A stretch of 64,000 nucleotides of DNA from Villigracilis sp024434165 (GTDB lineage: Bacteria > Chloroflexota > Anaerolineae > Anaerolineales > Villigracilaceae), in NCBI GenBank assembly GCA_030263665.1, contig SZPK01000008.1:248001-312000 (forward strand), given 5' to 3'. Of the stretch, positions 16,884 to 25,447 are shown piece after piece. The notes beneath the pieces were generated by a model that made no database searches, was not told where the DNA came from, and worked only from the letters and a program-made list of their open reading frames with translations. The number at the start of each line of letters is the position of its first letter. Within the stretch, counting starts at the first letter, position 1. Both the position numbers and the translations under genes were made by a program.

Positions 16884-19358
16884 CTATTTCACTTCCACCA
16901 GCACGGCGCGCACCATGCGGCGGAAGGGATATTCACCCGTTTTGGGGTTGTAGCCTTCGCAAGTCAGTAACGTCACCCAATCCAGTTCTTCGTGCTTGAA
17001 AACTTTATCCACGCGGCTGGCGCCCCACAGCCAGGTGTTCTCGCGCACTTCGTAAACATACTTTTGCCCAAAGGCATGGATGTAGAAGCGGTCGCCATAT
17101 TGAAGTTTCTTGATTTCGGCAAATATGCCGGGAGTGTTATCCGCATCCCACACGTGACCGGTCAGCACGGTGTTGCCCGCCCAGGTCGGGTAGGCGCTGC
17201 CTTCCAGCCAGCCGACCGAGTTCCCCAGCCAGGTCACATCCCAGCCGTCGGCTGATTTCGGCACGCCGACAATTGGCGCGTTGACTTTCAATGATGGGAT
17301 TTCCAACATGAGGTCAGTGGCGGAGTAGGTTTTCTTAAGCGGTTGAGGCGGCAGAGCGGTGATGCGGTTCGGGGCGAAGCCGGTGTCTGGGAGTTGTGCT
17401 GCCCCGCCCGAGGTCCCGCTTGAACCGTCTCCGGTTCCTGTACCTGTGCCTCCGCCCCCCGTCCCTCCACCCCCAGTCGTGCTGGAGGTCACGCTGAAGA
17501 CCAGACCGTAATCCGTCAGCCCGGCGTAGAGTTCATCTCCGTTTGCGTTGAGGATCGAAGTGGTGCCGCAGACGAAGAGGCGGTAGAGCCCGGTGGGCAG
17601 CGGCTGACCACCGTTGACGCCCAGCGTGGCGGTGCGCGTGGCGGAATTGTAAGCGGCAGAATCAATCGAGATGGAGGTATCGCTACCGCTCACGCCGCCT
17701 GCACAGGTGAGGGTTTGAACGCCGTTGCCGCTGGCGCGCACCAGGAGGTAGTTGGATGTGTTCTCGGCGGAGGCGGCGGTGACATCCTGATCGAAGGTGA
17801 CCGTGAACTGGGCTGGACCCGTGGCGAGCGTTTGCCCCTGCAGGAGCGTGCCCGCGCCGGGCGCGGTGACGCTGCTCACGGTGGGCGGGTTGGCTGGTTG
17901 AAGTTCATACGCGCCGATGTCGCATCTGGCGGTGCCATTCTGATCTCCATCGGCGGGACGCGGAAAACCGCGCTGATCAGTGGAGGGGCATGAGCCGTTC
18001 GCGCCCGTATCCACGGCAGGTGAGCCCCAGAGTAAGGCGAAGGTTTGGGTGGGACCGCCGTTATCCGCCAGCGGACCCAGTTTCGGGTCGCCGCTGAATG
18101 AAGCGGGGCAGGAGCCATCCTCCACCAGATTGTTTGTGTTCGTGCCGATAGTGCCGTTATTATAACAATCCCTGACAATGGAATTGGCAATGATCGTGTT
18201 GGCGTAATTCAAAACGCCGCCGTCGTTGAAAATGCCCCCGCCGTTGATGACCGCGCTGTTGCCGGAGAAGGTGCCGTTGGTGACTGTCAGCGTGCCGAAG
18301 TTGGAAATGCCGCCGCCGTAGAGGGCGCTGTTGCCGGAGAAGGTGCTGTTCGTGACCGTCAGCACACTGGCGGTGATGATGCCGCCGCCGCTGAAGCCGG
18401 TGCTGTTGTCGGAGAAGGTGCTGTTGGTGATGGTGTGCGTCGAAAAGGCTTCGATGTAGATGCCCCCGCCGCCACCGGAGGCGTGGTTGCCGGAGAAGGT
18501 ACTGCTCGTAACTGTCAACGCGCCTTCGGTGAAGATGCCCCCGCCGACGCCTGATGAGTCGTTGTCGGAGAAGGTGCTGTCCGTGACCGTCAGCGTACCA
18601 GCAAAGTTATTGGCGATGCCGCCGCCCTGGACGCTGTTGTTGCTGGAGAAGGTACTGTTCGTAACTATCAGCGTGCCTTCGTTGGCGATGCCCCCACCGT
18701 TGTAATTCACGTTGCTGTTGCCGGAGAAGGTGCTGTCCGTGACCGTCAGTGTGCCGCGGTTGAAGATGCCGCCGCCGTTATCGCCCGCGCTGTTGCCGGA
18801 GAAAGTGCCGTTGGTGACTGTCAGCGTGCCGAAGTTGGAAATGCCGCCGCCGTTGAGGGCGCTGTTGTTGGAGAAGGTGCTATTGGTAACCGTCAGCGTG
18901 CCGCCGTTGTTGAAGACGCCGCCGCCGAAGCCACTGCCCATGTTCCCATTGGCAATGGTCAGGTTTTGCAAGGTGAGGGTCGCACTGTTATTCACCGACA
19001 TTACCCGCACGCTGTTGTTCCCGCTGATAGTGATGCTTTGCCCCGAGCCGTCAATCGTCAGCGCGCCCTGCCCGGAGACGATGTTGGGAAGCGTCGAGCC
19101 GAGGGTAATTATCCCGCTCACGCTGAAGGTGATGGTGTCGTCGGCGCCGCTGCCTGCGCCGCAGTCGCCGTTGTAGGCGGCATCATTGTTCGCGGCAAGG
19201 ATCGCTTCGCGCAGGGTGCAGAAGGCGTCGTCGGTGGTGTTATCCGCCAGCGAGTTGACGACATAGCCCGCGGCATAGGCTGGCGGCGGCGTTTGCCCCG
19301 CCAAAAGAATGGAAACAAGAAGGAGAGCGGACAAGAGGCGGTAGAATTTCCTGACCAT
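16884..19358 (-). CDS. Surface beta-helix protein fused to a sortase domain
   Basis: An 824-residue exported protein. A signal peptide (about residues 1-29) is followed by a CSLREA-like start (FCTLREAI), about a dozen ~25-residue repeats of the type TLTVTNSTFSGNSA-GGGI that build a right-handed beta-helix, a choice-of-anchor block (LADNGGPTQTFAL and GSPAVDTG), an Ig-like domain, a Gly/Thr linker, the motif LPDTGF, and a class E/F-like sortase domain with LTGHVWD (catalytic His), TLLTCEGY (catalytic Cys) and a later Arg. GGAGG precedes the ATG at 19358. The pairing of an LPxTG-like motif with a sortase in one chain suggests self-processing or attachment in cis. Lies between ettA and the duplicated ettA tail. 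Confidence 0.88.
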   Translation of the reverse strand: MVRKFYRLLSALLLVSILLAGQTPPPAYAAGYVVNSLADNTTDDAFCTLREAILAANNDAAYNGDCGAGSGADDTITFSVSGIITLGSTLPNIVSGQGALTIDGSGQSITISGNNSVRVMSVNNSATLTLQNLTIANGNMGSGFGGGVFNNGGTLTVTNSTFSNNSALNGGGISNFGTLTVTNGTFSGNSAGDNGGGIFNRGTLTVTDSTFSGNSNVNYNGGGIANEGTLIVTNSTFSSNNSVQGGGIANNFAGTLTVTDSTFSDNDSSGVGGGIFTEGALTVTSSTFSGNHASGGGGGIYIEAFSTHTITNSTFSDNSTGFSGGGIITASVLTVTNSTFSGNSALYGGGISNFGTLTVTNGTFSGNSAVINGGGIFNDGGVLNYANTIIANSIVRDCYNNGTIGTNTNNLVEDGSCPASFSGDPKLGPLADNGGPTQTFALLWGSPAVDTGANGSCPSTDQRGFPRPADGDQNGTARCDIGAYELQPANPPTVSSVTAPGAGTLLQGQTLATGPAQFTVTFDQDVTAASAENTSNYLLVRASGNGVQTLTCAGGVSGSDTSISIDSAAYNSATRTATLGVNGGQPLPTGLYRLFVCGTTSILNANGDELYAGLTDYGLVFSVTSSTTGGGGTGGGGTGTGTGDGSSGTSGGAAQLPDTGFAPNRITALPPQPLKKTYSATDLMLEIPSLKVNAPIVGVPKSADGWDVTWLGNSVGWLEGSAYPTWAGNTVLTGHVWDADNTPGIFAEIKKLQYGDRFYIHAFGQKYVYEVRENTWLWGASRVDKVFKHEELDWVTLLTCEGYNPKTGEYPFRRMVRAVLVEVK

Positions 19359-19501
19359 TTGAGCCTCCATGAGGGATATAAAAACACACCAAGCTGGCGG
19401 ACTTTATCGTCTCTCAATGCCTGCGGGGTATGTTTTGACTTGTGCAAATTTTATCCAAAATTTGACGCCAGGCAAGAGGGCAGGCGACCCTCCGGGGTTG
19501 T

Positions 19502-19636
19502 CTCATCGTCTTCGAAGGCGACTCGGTCGCCAAGATGTACATTGGGAATTGGTCCGACTATGAAGCGATGATGCGGGAGAAGTTTGGGAAGGACCTCACC
19601 CCGCATCGTGTCAAATATAGAACGTTGAAACGGTAA
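19502..19636 (+). pseudogene. Duplicated 3' end of ettA
   Basis: About 135 bp nearly identical to the last 45 codons of ettA (16619-16753), reading IVFEGDSVAKMYIGNWS, DYEAMMREKFGKDL and so on to the same TLKR stop. A third, shorter scrap (DYETTMREKFGVK) lies at 19695-19743. No start or upstream part is present. The two ettA tails flank the beta-helix/sortase gene. Confidence 0.85.
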
Positions 19637-19921
19637 CGCGGGATTTATCTCGCAAGTGCGACATGAATGTCGCGGTACGCGAATCGGCAACCGGCCTGAT
19701 TACGAGACGACGATGCGCGAGAAGTTTGGCGTAAAAACCGCCAGGATCGGAAAGCAAAGGTCGCGTGAGTCCTCTCCAGCCAGGTTGAAGCGATTCCCAG
19801 GGGGTCGTTTAAGGTAAAATTGCAGGGTTATTTTCAAACGATATAGAAATTTTCCGGGGTGATGGAAAGAAGCGCAATTGCCGCGTCATTTCCGCCTCTG
19901 TGATTGACTCAGGACTCAACC

Positions 19922-20842
19922 TTGTTCGAAATCCTTTTCCTTGGCACTTCCGCTTCTGCGCCTTCGGCAAACCGCGGGCTGACTGCGCAAATCGTCTCCC
20001 ACAACGAATATCGTTTTCTGGTGGACTGCGGCGAAGGCACCCAGCGGCAGATTTTACAATCCGGCATCGGCTTCAAACGGCTGACGCGCGCGCTCATCAC
20101 GCACGGGCATCTCGATCACATCCTGGGACTGGGCGGTCTGCTTTCCACGTTTTTGCGCTGGGAGGCAATGGAGGAGTTCGATATCTACGCCAGCCGCTCC
20201 ACGCTGGAACGCATCCGTACGCTTCTCTTCGACGTGGTCCTGCGCGGCAAACAACCGCCGATGCCGCTTCGTCTGGTGGAGATCAAGCCCGGCGTCGTGT
20301 TCGAGGCGGCGGATTTCACCGTCGCAGCCTTTCCCGTTTCGCACGGCAGGGCAGAGAGCCTCGGTTATGTCTTCGAGGAAAAAGCGCGGCGTCCATTCCT
20401 CTCCGAAAAGGCGGATGCCCTGGGCGTGCCCTTCGGACCGGAACGCCGTGAACTGGTCGCAGGCAGGTCCATCACCCTGGCAGATGGAAAGCGCATCGAA
20501 CCGGACGATGTGCTGGGCGGCTGGCAAAAGGGGAGCAAACTCGTCATTGTGGGGGATACCGGCAGAACGGACAACCTGATCGAAGTCTGCAAGGATGCGG
20601 ACGCGGTGGTCATCGAATCCACGTACCTGGATGAAGAAGCGGAGATGGCGGAGCAGTTTTCGCATCTCACCGCGCGCATGGGCGCGGAACTCGCCCTCAA
20701 GGCGGGGGTGAAGAAATTGATTCTCACACACATTTCACGCCGCTACCGCGGAAAAGAAGTGCTTGCCGAGGCGCAAGCCGTCTTTCCGAACACGGTGGTG
20801 GCGCGCGATTTCGATACCTTCCAAATCAAGAAAGAACAGTAA
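19922..20842 (+). CDS. rnz: Ribonuclease Z
   Basis: Endonuclease that cuts the 3' trailer from pre-tRNA. Metallo-beta-lactamase fold: FLGTSASAPSANRG at the N-terminus, DCGEGTQRQI, THGHLDHILGLGG (metal-binding HxHxDH), SHGRAESLGY, GDTGRTDN, ESTYLD and LTHISRRY. The chosen start is a TTG at 19922, which places FEILFLG at the usual distance and has AGGA seven bases upstream; an upstream TTG at 19904 and a GTG at 19900 are less good. The three tRNA genes here encode CCA, which usually blocks RNase Z, so its main substrates may be other tRNAs or mRNAs. Followed by pfkA after 2 bp. Confidence 0.93.
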   Translation: MFEILFLGTSASAPSANRGLTAQIVSHNEYRFLVDCGEGTQRQILQSGIGFKRLTRALITHGHLDHILGLGGLLSTFLRWEAMEEFDIYASRSTLERIRTLLFDVVLRGKQPPMPLRLVEIKPGVVFEAADFTVAAFPVSHGRAESLGYVFEEKARRPFLSEKADALGVPFGPERRELVAGRSITLADGKRIEPDDVLGGWQKGSKLVIVGDTGRTDNLIEVCKDADAVVIESTYLDEEAEMAEQFSHLTARMGAELALKAGVKKLILTHISRRYRGKEVLAEAQAVFPNTVVARDFDTFQIKKEQ

Positions 20843-20844
20843 AG

Positions 20845-21819
20845 ATGGCAGAGAAGTTTACGGTAGGCATACTGACCTCCGGGGGCGATGCTCCCGGCAT
20901 GAATGCGGCGATCCGCGCGGTGGTGCGCACGGCGCTGGCAAACAATATGGATGTAATCGGGGTGATGCACGGCTACGAGGGGCTGGTCAACGGGGAATTT
21001 CGCCCGATGGGCGCGCGCGATGTGGGCGGGATTTTACAGCGCGGCGGGACCGTCCTGCAAACCAGCCGCAGCAAGCGCTTCATGGAACCGACCGGTCAGC
21101 GCGAGGCGATTCGCAAGATGAACGAAGCCGGGATGGATGCCCTGATCGTCATCGGCGGCGAAGGTTCGATGAACGGCGCACATGCGCTCTCCCGGCAGGG
21201 CATCAAGGTCATTGGCATTCCCGGCAGCATTGACAACGACATCTGGGGCACGAACATCGCCATTGGCACAGACACCGCCATGAACACGATCATGGACGCG
21301 GTGGATAAACTGCGCGACACGGCATCCTCGCACCAGCGCGCCTTCCTCGTCGAGACGATGGGACGCAACAGCGGCTACCTCGCGGTGATGGCGGGCATCG
21401 TCTGCGGCGCGGAGATGACGTTGATTCCCGAAGTGACGATCACAATGGACGAAGTGGCGGCGGCGGTCGAGGACGCCTACAAACGCGGCAAGACCCACGC
21501 CATCATCATCAACGCGGAGGGGTCGGGCATCCGCACCACGGACCTGGCGCTGCGGCTCGATGAAATGGACATCGGTTTCAAGACTCGCATGACGATCCTC
21601 GGTCACATCCAGCGCGGCGGTTCGCCCACGGCGTATGACCGCCTGCTGGCATCCCGCATGGGGGTCAAGGCTGTGGAGGCGCTCATCGAAGGCACGCACG
21701 GCGTGATGACCGGCTTGAAAGGCAAAGGCATTGACTTCATTCCGCTGGCGGATGTCATCAGCAACAAGCGCAAGGTGAACATGGAGTACTATCACATGGC
21801 AAAGGTGCTGGCGAGGTAG
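20845..21819 (+). CDS. pfkA: 6-phosphofructokinase with GGEGS nucleotide motif
   Basis: Phosphorylates fructose 6-phosphate in glycolysis. The 324 residues follow the PfkA family: LTSGGDAPGMNAAIRAVV at the N-terminus, catalytic PGSIDNDI near residue 128, VEVMGR-like VETMGRNSGYLA and GHIQRGGSPTAYDR. The position that is GGDGS in most ATP-dependent enzymes is GGEGS here; the second Gly (ATP-type rather than Asp of PPi-type) is kept. Thus ATP use is likely but the metal-binding Asp is replaced by Glu. The gene is 2 bp after rnz and likely coupled. Confidence 0.93.
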   Translation: MAEKFTVGILTSGGDAPGMNAAIRAVVRTALANNMDVIGVMHGYEGLVNGEFRPMGARDVGGILQRGGTVLQTSRSKRFMEPTGQREAIRKMNEAGMDALIVIGGEGSMNGAHALSRQGIKVIGIPGSIDNDIWGTNIAIGTDTAMNTIMDAVDKLRDTASSHQRAFLVETMGRNSGYLAVMAGIVCGAEMTLIPEVTITMDEVAAAVEDAYKRGKTHAIIINAEGSGIRTTDLALRLDEMDIGFKTRMTILGHIQRGGSPTAYDRLLASRMGVKAVEALIEGTHGVMTGLKGKGIDFIPLADVISNKRKVNMEYYHMAKVLAR

Positions 21820-21886
21820 GGGTGGTATTCAGCGGGCAGGGATTGGTGATCAGTAATCAGTGATCTGTGCGGCGGTTGATAGTGGG

Positions 21887-22267
21887 TCAATCGCCGTTTT
21901 CCTTCAATATGTCAATGTAATTTAAATGCCAGACGGCTGTCTCGAGTAGAACGCGAATTTCGCAAATTTCACGGGTTATCTTTTCATAATCCGATTTCTC
22001 AAGATAATCCAGCCTGGAGGCAAGAAAAAACAGGGCATCCAGTTTGTGCGCGGAGGCAATCGCGGGCAGCAACAACGACTTAAACACTGCCCTATCCCCC
22101 AAAACCGGACCTACGGCAAGGTTGACGGTCATGAATACCGCAACTTCCTGAATTTTCTCCGCAAGCACATCGGCTTCAGGATTTGAAAATTTCATTACGG
22201 CTTTATAAACGTCCACCGCGAGCTGCCGCGCTCTTTCCTTTGCTCTTTCATAACTAAAATCCCACAT
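21887..22267 (-). CDS. Small helical-bundle protein
   Basis: A 126-residue, all-helical protein. The pattern (ERARQLAVDVYKAVMKF, then a helix around KSLLLPAIASAHKLDALFFLASRLDYL and a last helix ending in LNYIDILKENGD) resembles the four-helix-bundle proteins related to the 23S rRNA intervening-sequence (S23) family, but this is a loose match. AGGAGG lies five bases before the ATG at 22267, which is better than the earlier in-frame start. Stands alone after pfkA, on the opposite strand. Function unknown. Confidence 0.6.
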   Translation of the reverse strand: MWDFSYERAKERARQLAVDVYKAVMKFSNPEADVLAEKIQEVAVFMTVNLAVGPVLGDRAVFKSLLLPAIASAHKLDALFFLASRLDYLEKSDYEKITREICEIRVLLETAVWHLNYIDILKENGD

Positions 22268-22422
22268 TATGTCCTCCTGGTTGCGTTGTCCCAAATGCGT
22301 GCCTGATTGTATCAGAATACCATCCCCTGTGAATGGAATTTTGTCATCGTTTCATGGCATGGTCAAAGGCGGGATTTTTATGCGAATACCCCGAACGAAC
22401 AAACGGCGCGGGAACCGAAGGT

Positions 22423-24996
22423 TTACTTTATCGTCACCTGAATCACCGCCGTATCCACCGCCTGGTCGCTGCGAACCACGATCAATTGCACGGCATATAA
22501 ACCGCCCAACCCGGTCGTATCCCATTCCGCCAACAGACCGCCCTCCACGGGCGTGAAGTTATCGGATCCCAGTTGAATCCACTCCTGCGGGTTCAATCCC
22601 CTGCCGACCTGCACGCGATAATACAAAAAGTCCGCGCCCGCCGCCGTGCCCATGATGAGCACGCTGCCGCTCACATCTGCGAACAACTGCGGCGACGTGA
22701 TATTGGCATACGGGTTGACCGGCGGCGCCTGGATGGCGTCGTACGTTGTCGGCGGGATGGGCACACCCGCGCTCGATGCCCACTCGCGCGCCTCTTCGGG
22801 GACGAGCATGAACACGCGGTTGTCAATCAGTTCGGGCGGCGTAAAGACCGTTGCAAGCAAGCCCGTCTCGCGGTTGATCGCAAACTCGCGGAACAGCGTA
22901 TCGGCATGGGTCGGTTCGCTGCCGTTCAAAAAGACTTCCGTCACCAAATTCGGGCATTCCTTCGTCGGCAGCATGCCCGAAGGATCGCAGACCGTCATCG
23001 GCGTAATGCCCTGCGGCGCAGACCAGCCGTCGGCGGGTTTACCCGCAGAAGCGGTCTGCATCAGTGCATTCCACAACACCGCCGGAAAACGTGGAGTTAC
23101 CCCCCTCGGTCCCCCTTGAAGGGGGGAAGAAAGAGAGGGGTCGCGCGCGCCCGTCCATACCGCAACCGAAACGTGCGGCGTGTACCCAACCACCCACGCA
23201 TCCTTTCCATCAAAGGTCTGACCGGGCTTCACGCCGGCGGGTCTGCCGATTTCGAGCACATTCTGCCTGCCCCACGTATCCCAGCGGGCGGGCTCATCGC
23301 TCAATACATGCGTCATCAGATACGCCATTGCAGGCGTCACCACCGTCTGCGCCTGCGGCAGGGACCAATCGAGCAGGATGCTGCGGTCTGCGCCTTCCAC
23401 GCGCAGCGCCGTTGCGGGCGTGAATTCGTCGTTCACATATTGACCGAAATACACGCCCTGCACGCCGAACACGCCGTACGCGCCCGCCAGTTCGAGCATC
23501 GTCGCATCGGCATTCACATCCAGCCCAAACGACGCTGCGATCTTCGTCACATTCTCGATTCCCATCTGCGCTCTCAATCTCGCCGCTGGCGCCTGGTAAT
23601 CGTTCGCCAGCGCGATTCGCAAACGCATCGCGCCGTGATATTCGCCGTCGAAGTTTTGGATGGACTCGTCCGAGGGAATATCCCACGTCAGCGAGGCGGG
23701 ACTCAACCCGCGCGTGAATCCCGTCAAATAGACGAACGCATCGAGGCTGGACCCGGGGCTGTGTGCGCTGACCAGGGGCGTTTCCACGCCTTGAATGGTC
23801 TCGCCCACCATCGCCAGCACCTGTCCTGTCTTCGGGTCGAGGATGACTGCGCTGGCGGATGAATCCGGGAAGGTCACACCGGGCGGCAGAGACGGAAGCA
23901 GGCGCGCCGCATCGCAATCTTTCCCGGGTTCGGGCAAACCCGCCAGGCGCGAAGCGTAAACTTCCGTCACGCAGGACGCCTGCTTTTGCAGTTCGTAATC
24001 CAGCGTGGAGATGACGATCATCCCGCCGCGTTCGAGCCGTTCGCGCGGAATCTGCGAGTCAATTTGGGCGAGGAGAAGGTTCAGGAAGGCGGGAGCAACT
24101 GTCGGCGGGGCTGGAGGCGCGGCTGCGAAGGCAGGAGTCTCTGCCAGCGCTCGAGAGGCTTCCTCGCTGGAGACCAGTCCGAGGTCGTTCATCACATACA
24201 GCACTTCGCGCCCGCGCTGGATGGCGACCTGCGGGGCGTCGAGCGGGTTGAGCGCGGGCGTCTCGCTCACCGCCGCAAGGATGGCGGATTCGGCGAGGGT
24301 GAGCGCATCGGCAGATTTGCCGAAATACAATTGCGCGGCGGCTTCGACCCCGTAGGCATGATTGCCAAAGTTCGCGCTGTTGAGATACCACTCCATGATT
24401 TGCGTCCGCCCGAACTGCGCGGTGATCTGCGCGGCAAGCAGCCGCTCGCGGATGGCGCGCGTGAGGGAGTGCGGCTCGTCGTAGAGCAGGAGGTCGTCCA
24501 CGAGTTTTTGCGCGATGGTGGGGTGAAGGTTCGGGTTGTCCAAGCCTTCGAGCGAGTAGCCGGAATGACGTTCGAATTGCGGGTCGGCGGCGGCGATGAT
24601 CGCTTCGACCAGTTCTTCAGGAAGGTGTTGTGCATTCTGTTCGCTGATGGGAATATAGCGTCGCGGCGCTTCGTCCGGCGCGAAGGTGGCGAGCAGCTGC
24701 AAGCCCGTGCGGTCATAGACGCGCGTGGGCTGGAGGAGCAATCCATCGGGAGGGTTCAGGAGGATCGGGAGAATCTGTGTGGAGGGCAGGTCGCGGGTCA
24801 CGCCGGCGTAGGCGAACGCGCCGAGGATGATGACCACACCCAGCATGAGCGATAAAACCAGTCCGCTGCTGAGAAGCACACCGCGCAGGCGGCTCGCGCC
24901 CCTGTTCTGCCGGTCGAGCCTGCGCTCACGTCGCGCTCGAAGAACACGTGCACCGCGCTGTGGATGCAGCACTGGTGTGGGAAGGGTGGAGGGCAT
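22423..24996 (-). CDS. Class A PBP homologue with degenerate active sites
   Basis: An 857-residue bitopic membrane protein: signal anchor at about residues 42-66, a GT51 transglycosylase-like domain, a transpeptidase-like domain and a C-terminal Ig-like tail. The fold is clear (QIMEWYLNSANFGNHAYG, YFGKSADALTLAESAIL, DPKTGQVLAMVG, DAWVVGYTPHVSVAVWTG). But the GT51 catalytic Glu (usual ED..F..H.G) is AD (AADPQFERHSG), the SxxK motif is SSLD, the SxN motif is DYQ, and KTGT is KPGQ. So both catalytic sites appear lost. A palindromic insert adds ~15 residues. The start at 24996 is chosen because the upstream frame is basic and lacks support. Probably a structural or regulatory pseudoenzyme. Confidence 0.85.
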   Translation of the reverse strand: MPSTLPTPVLHPQRGARVLRARRERRLDRQNRGASRLRGVLLSSGLVLSLMLGVVIILGAFAYAGVTRDLPSTQILPILLNPPDGLLLQPTRVYDRTGLQLLATFAPDEAPRRYIPISEQNAQHLPEELVEAIIAAADPQFERHSGYSLEGLDNPNLHPTIAQKLVDDLLLYDEPHSLTRAIRERLLAAQITAQFGRTQIMEWYLNSANFGNHAYGVEAAAQLYFGKSADALTLAESAILAAVSETPALNPLDAPQVAIQRGREVLYVMNDLGLVSSEEASRALAETPAFAAAPPAPPTVAPAFLNLLLAQIDSQIPRERLERGGMIVISTLDYELQKQASCVTEVYASRLAGLPEPGKDCDAARLLPSLPPGVTFPDSSASAVILDPKTGQVLAMVGETIQGVETPLVSAHSPGSSLDAFVYLTGFTRGLSPASLTWDIPSDESIQNFDGEYHGAMRLRIALANDYQAPAARLRAQMGIENVTKIAASFGLDVNADATMLELAGAYGVFGVQGVYFGQYVNDEFTPATALRVEGADRSILLDWSLPQAQTVVTPAMAYLMTHVLSDEPARWDTWGRQNVLEIGRPAGVKPGQTFDGKDAWVVGYTPHVSVAVWTGARDPSLSSPLQGGPRGVTPRFPAVLWNALMQTASAGKPADGWSAPQGITPMTVCDPSGMLPTKECPNLVTEVFLNGSEPTHADTLFREFAINRETGLLATVFTPPELIDNRVFMLVPEEAREWASSAGVPIPPTTYDAIQAPPVNPYANITSPQLFADVSGSVLIMGTAAGADFLYYRVQVGRGLNPQEWIQLGSDNFTPVEGGLLAEWDTTGLGGLYAVQLIVVRSDQAVDTAVIQVTIK
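23099..23142. repeat. GC-rich palindromic element inserted in frame in the PBP homologue
   Basis: Arms CCCCCCTCGGTCCCCC and GGGGGGAAGAAAGAGAGGGG. Encodes DPSLSSPLQGGPRGV, almost the same peptide as the acnA insert (PLSSPLQGGQRGV). It lies just after the VWTGARD block, at the end of the transpeptidase fold. Confidence 0.85.
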
Positions 24997-25087
24997 GGGG
25001 GAAGTATAAGGGAGGAAAGAGGAAAGAGCAAAGAGGAGAAGCGAGGGAAGTGATCGGCGATTCCTGGAGCGCGCCGCCCTGCCTGCA

Positions 25088-25114
25088 TGACGGAAAATAC
25101 ACGTCACATGACGG
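25088..25114 (+). promoter_or_regulatory. Operator-like half-sites before a decayed winged-helix gene
   Basis: TGACGG (25088), ACGTCA (25101) and TGACGG (25109) match the half-site seen at 8723-8761. They precede the truncated paralogue at 25146. Confidence 0.45.
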
Positions 25115-25145
25115 GATAATTCCGCATACAGGCAGAAGGATGCCC

Positions 25146-25372
25146 ATGATAGAAGTGCTGCTTGGCTCGAAAAACGTTGAACGGGTCTTGATCTACGTGT
25201 TCGCCCGCGAAGAGGGCTATCCACGCGAGATCGCGCGATTTTTCAATTCCGATCTAAAATCCATCCAGCACCAACTGGACAACTGGAAAAAGCGCTTTCG
25301 TTTTATCCGGCAAAGGAACGGGAGGAATTGCTGATGAACAGACGTCGTCCGCGCGCGGGAAAGCCCCCATGA
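25146..25372 (+). pseudogene. Decayed copy of the winged-helix regulator
   Basis: The first 40 codons match the protein at 8774 closely (MIEVLLGSKN, ERVL, then REIA). About 28 codons of the wing are deleted. The C-terminus is found in another frame (EKALSFYPAKE, then MNRRRPRAGKPP and TGA at 25370-25372). The partner nucleotidyltransferase is absent. So this is a remnant of the same two-gene module. Confidence 0.8.
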
Positions 25373-25447
25373 AACCTAAATAAGCTATCTGCTTAACGTG
25401 AACGGATAACTCACCATGTAGTATTTCCCTTTATTACTTTCCATTCC

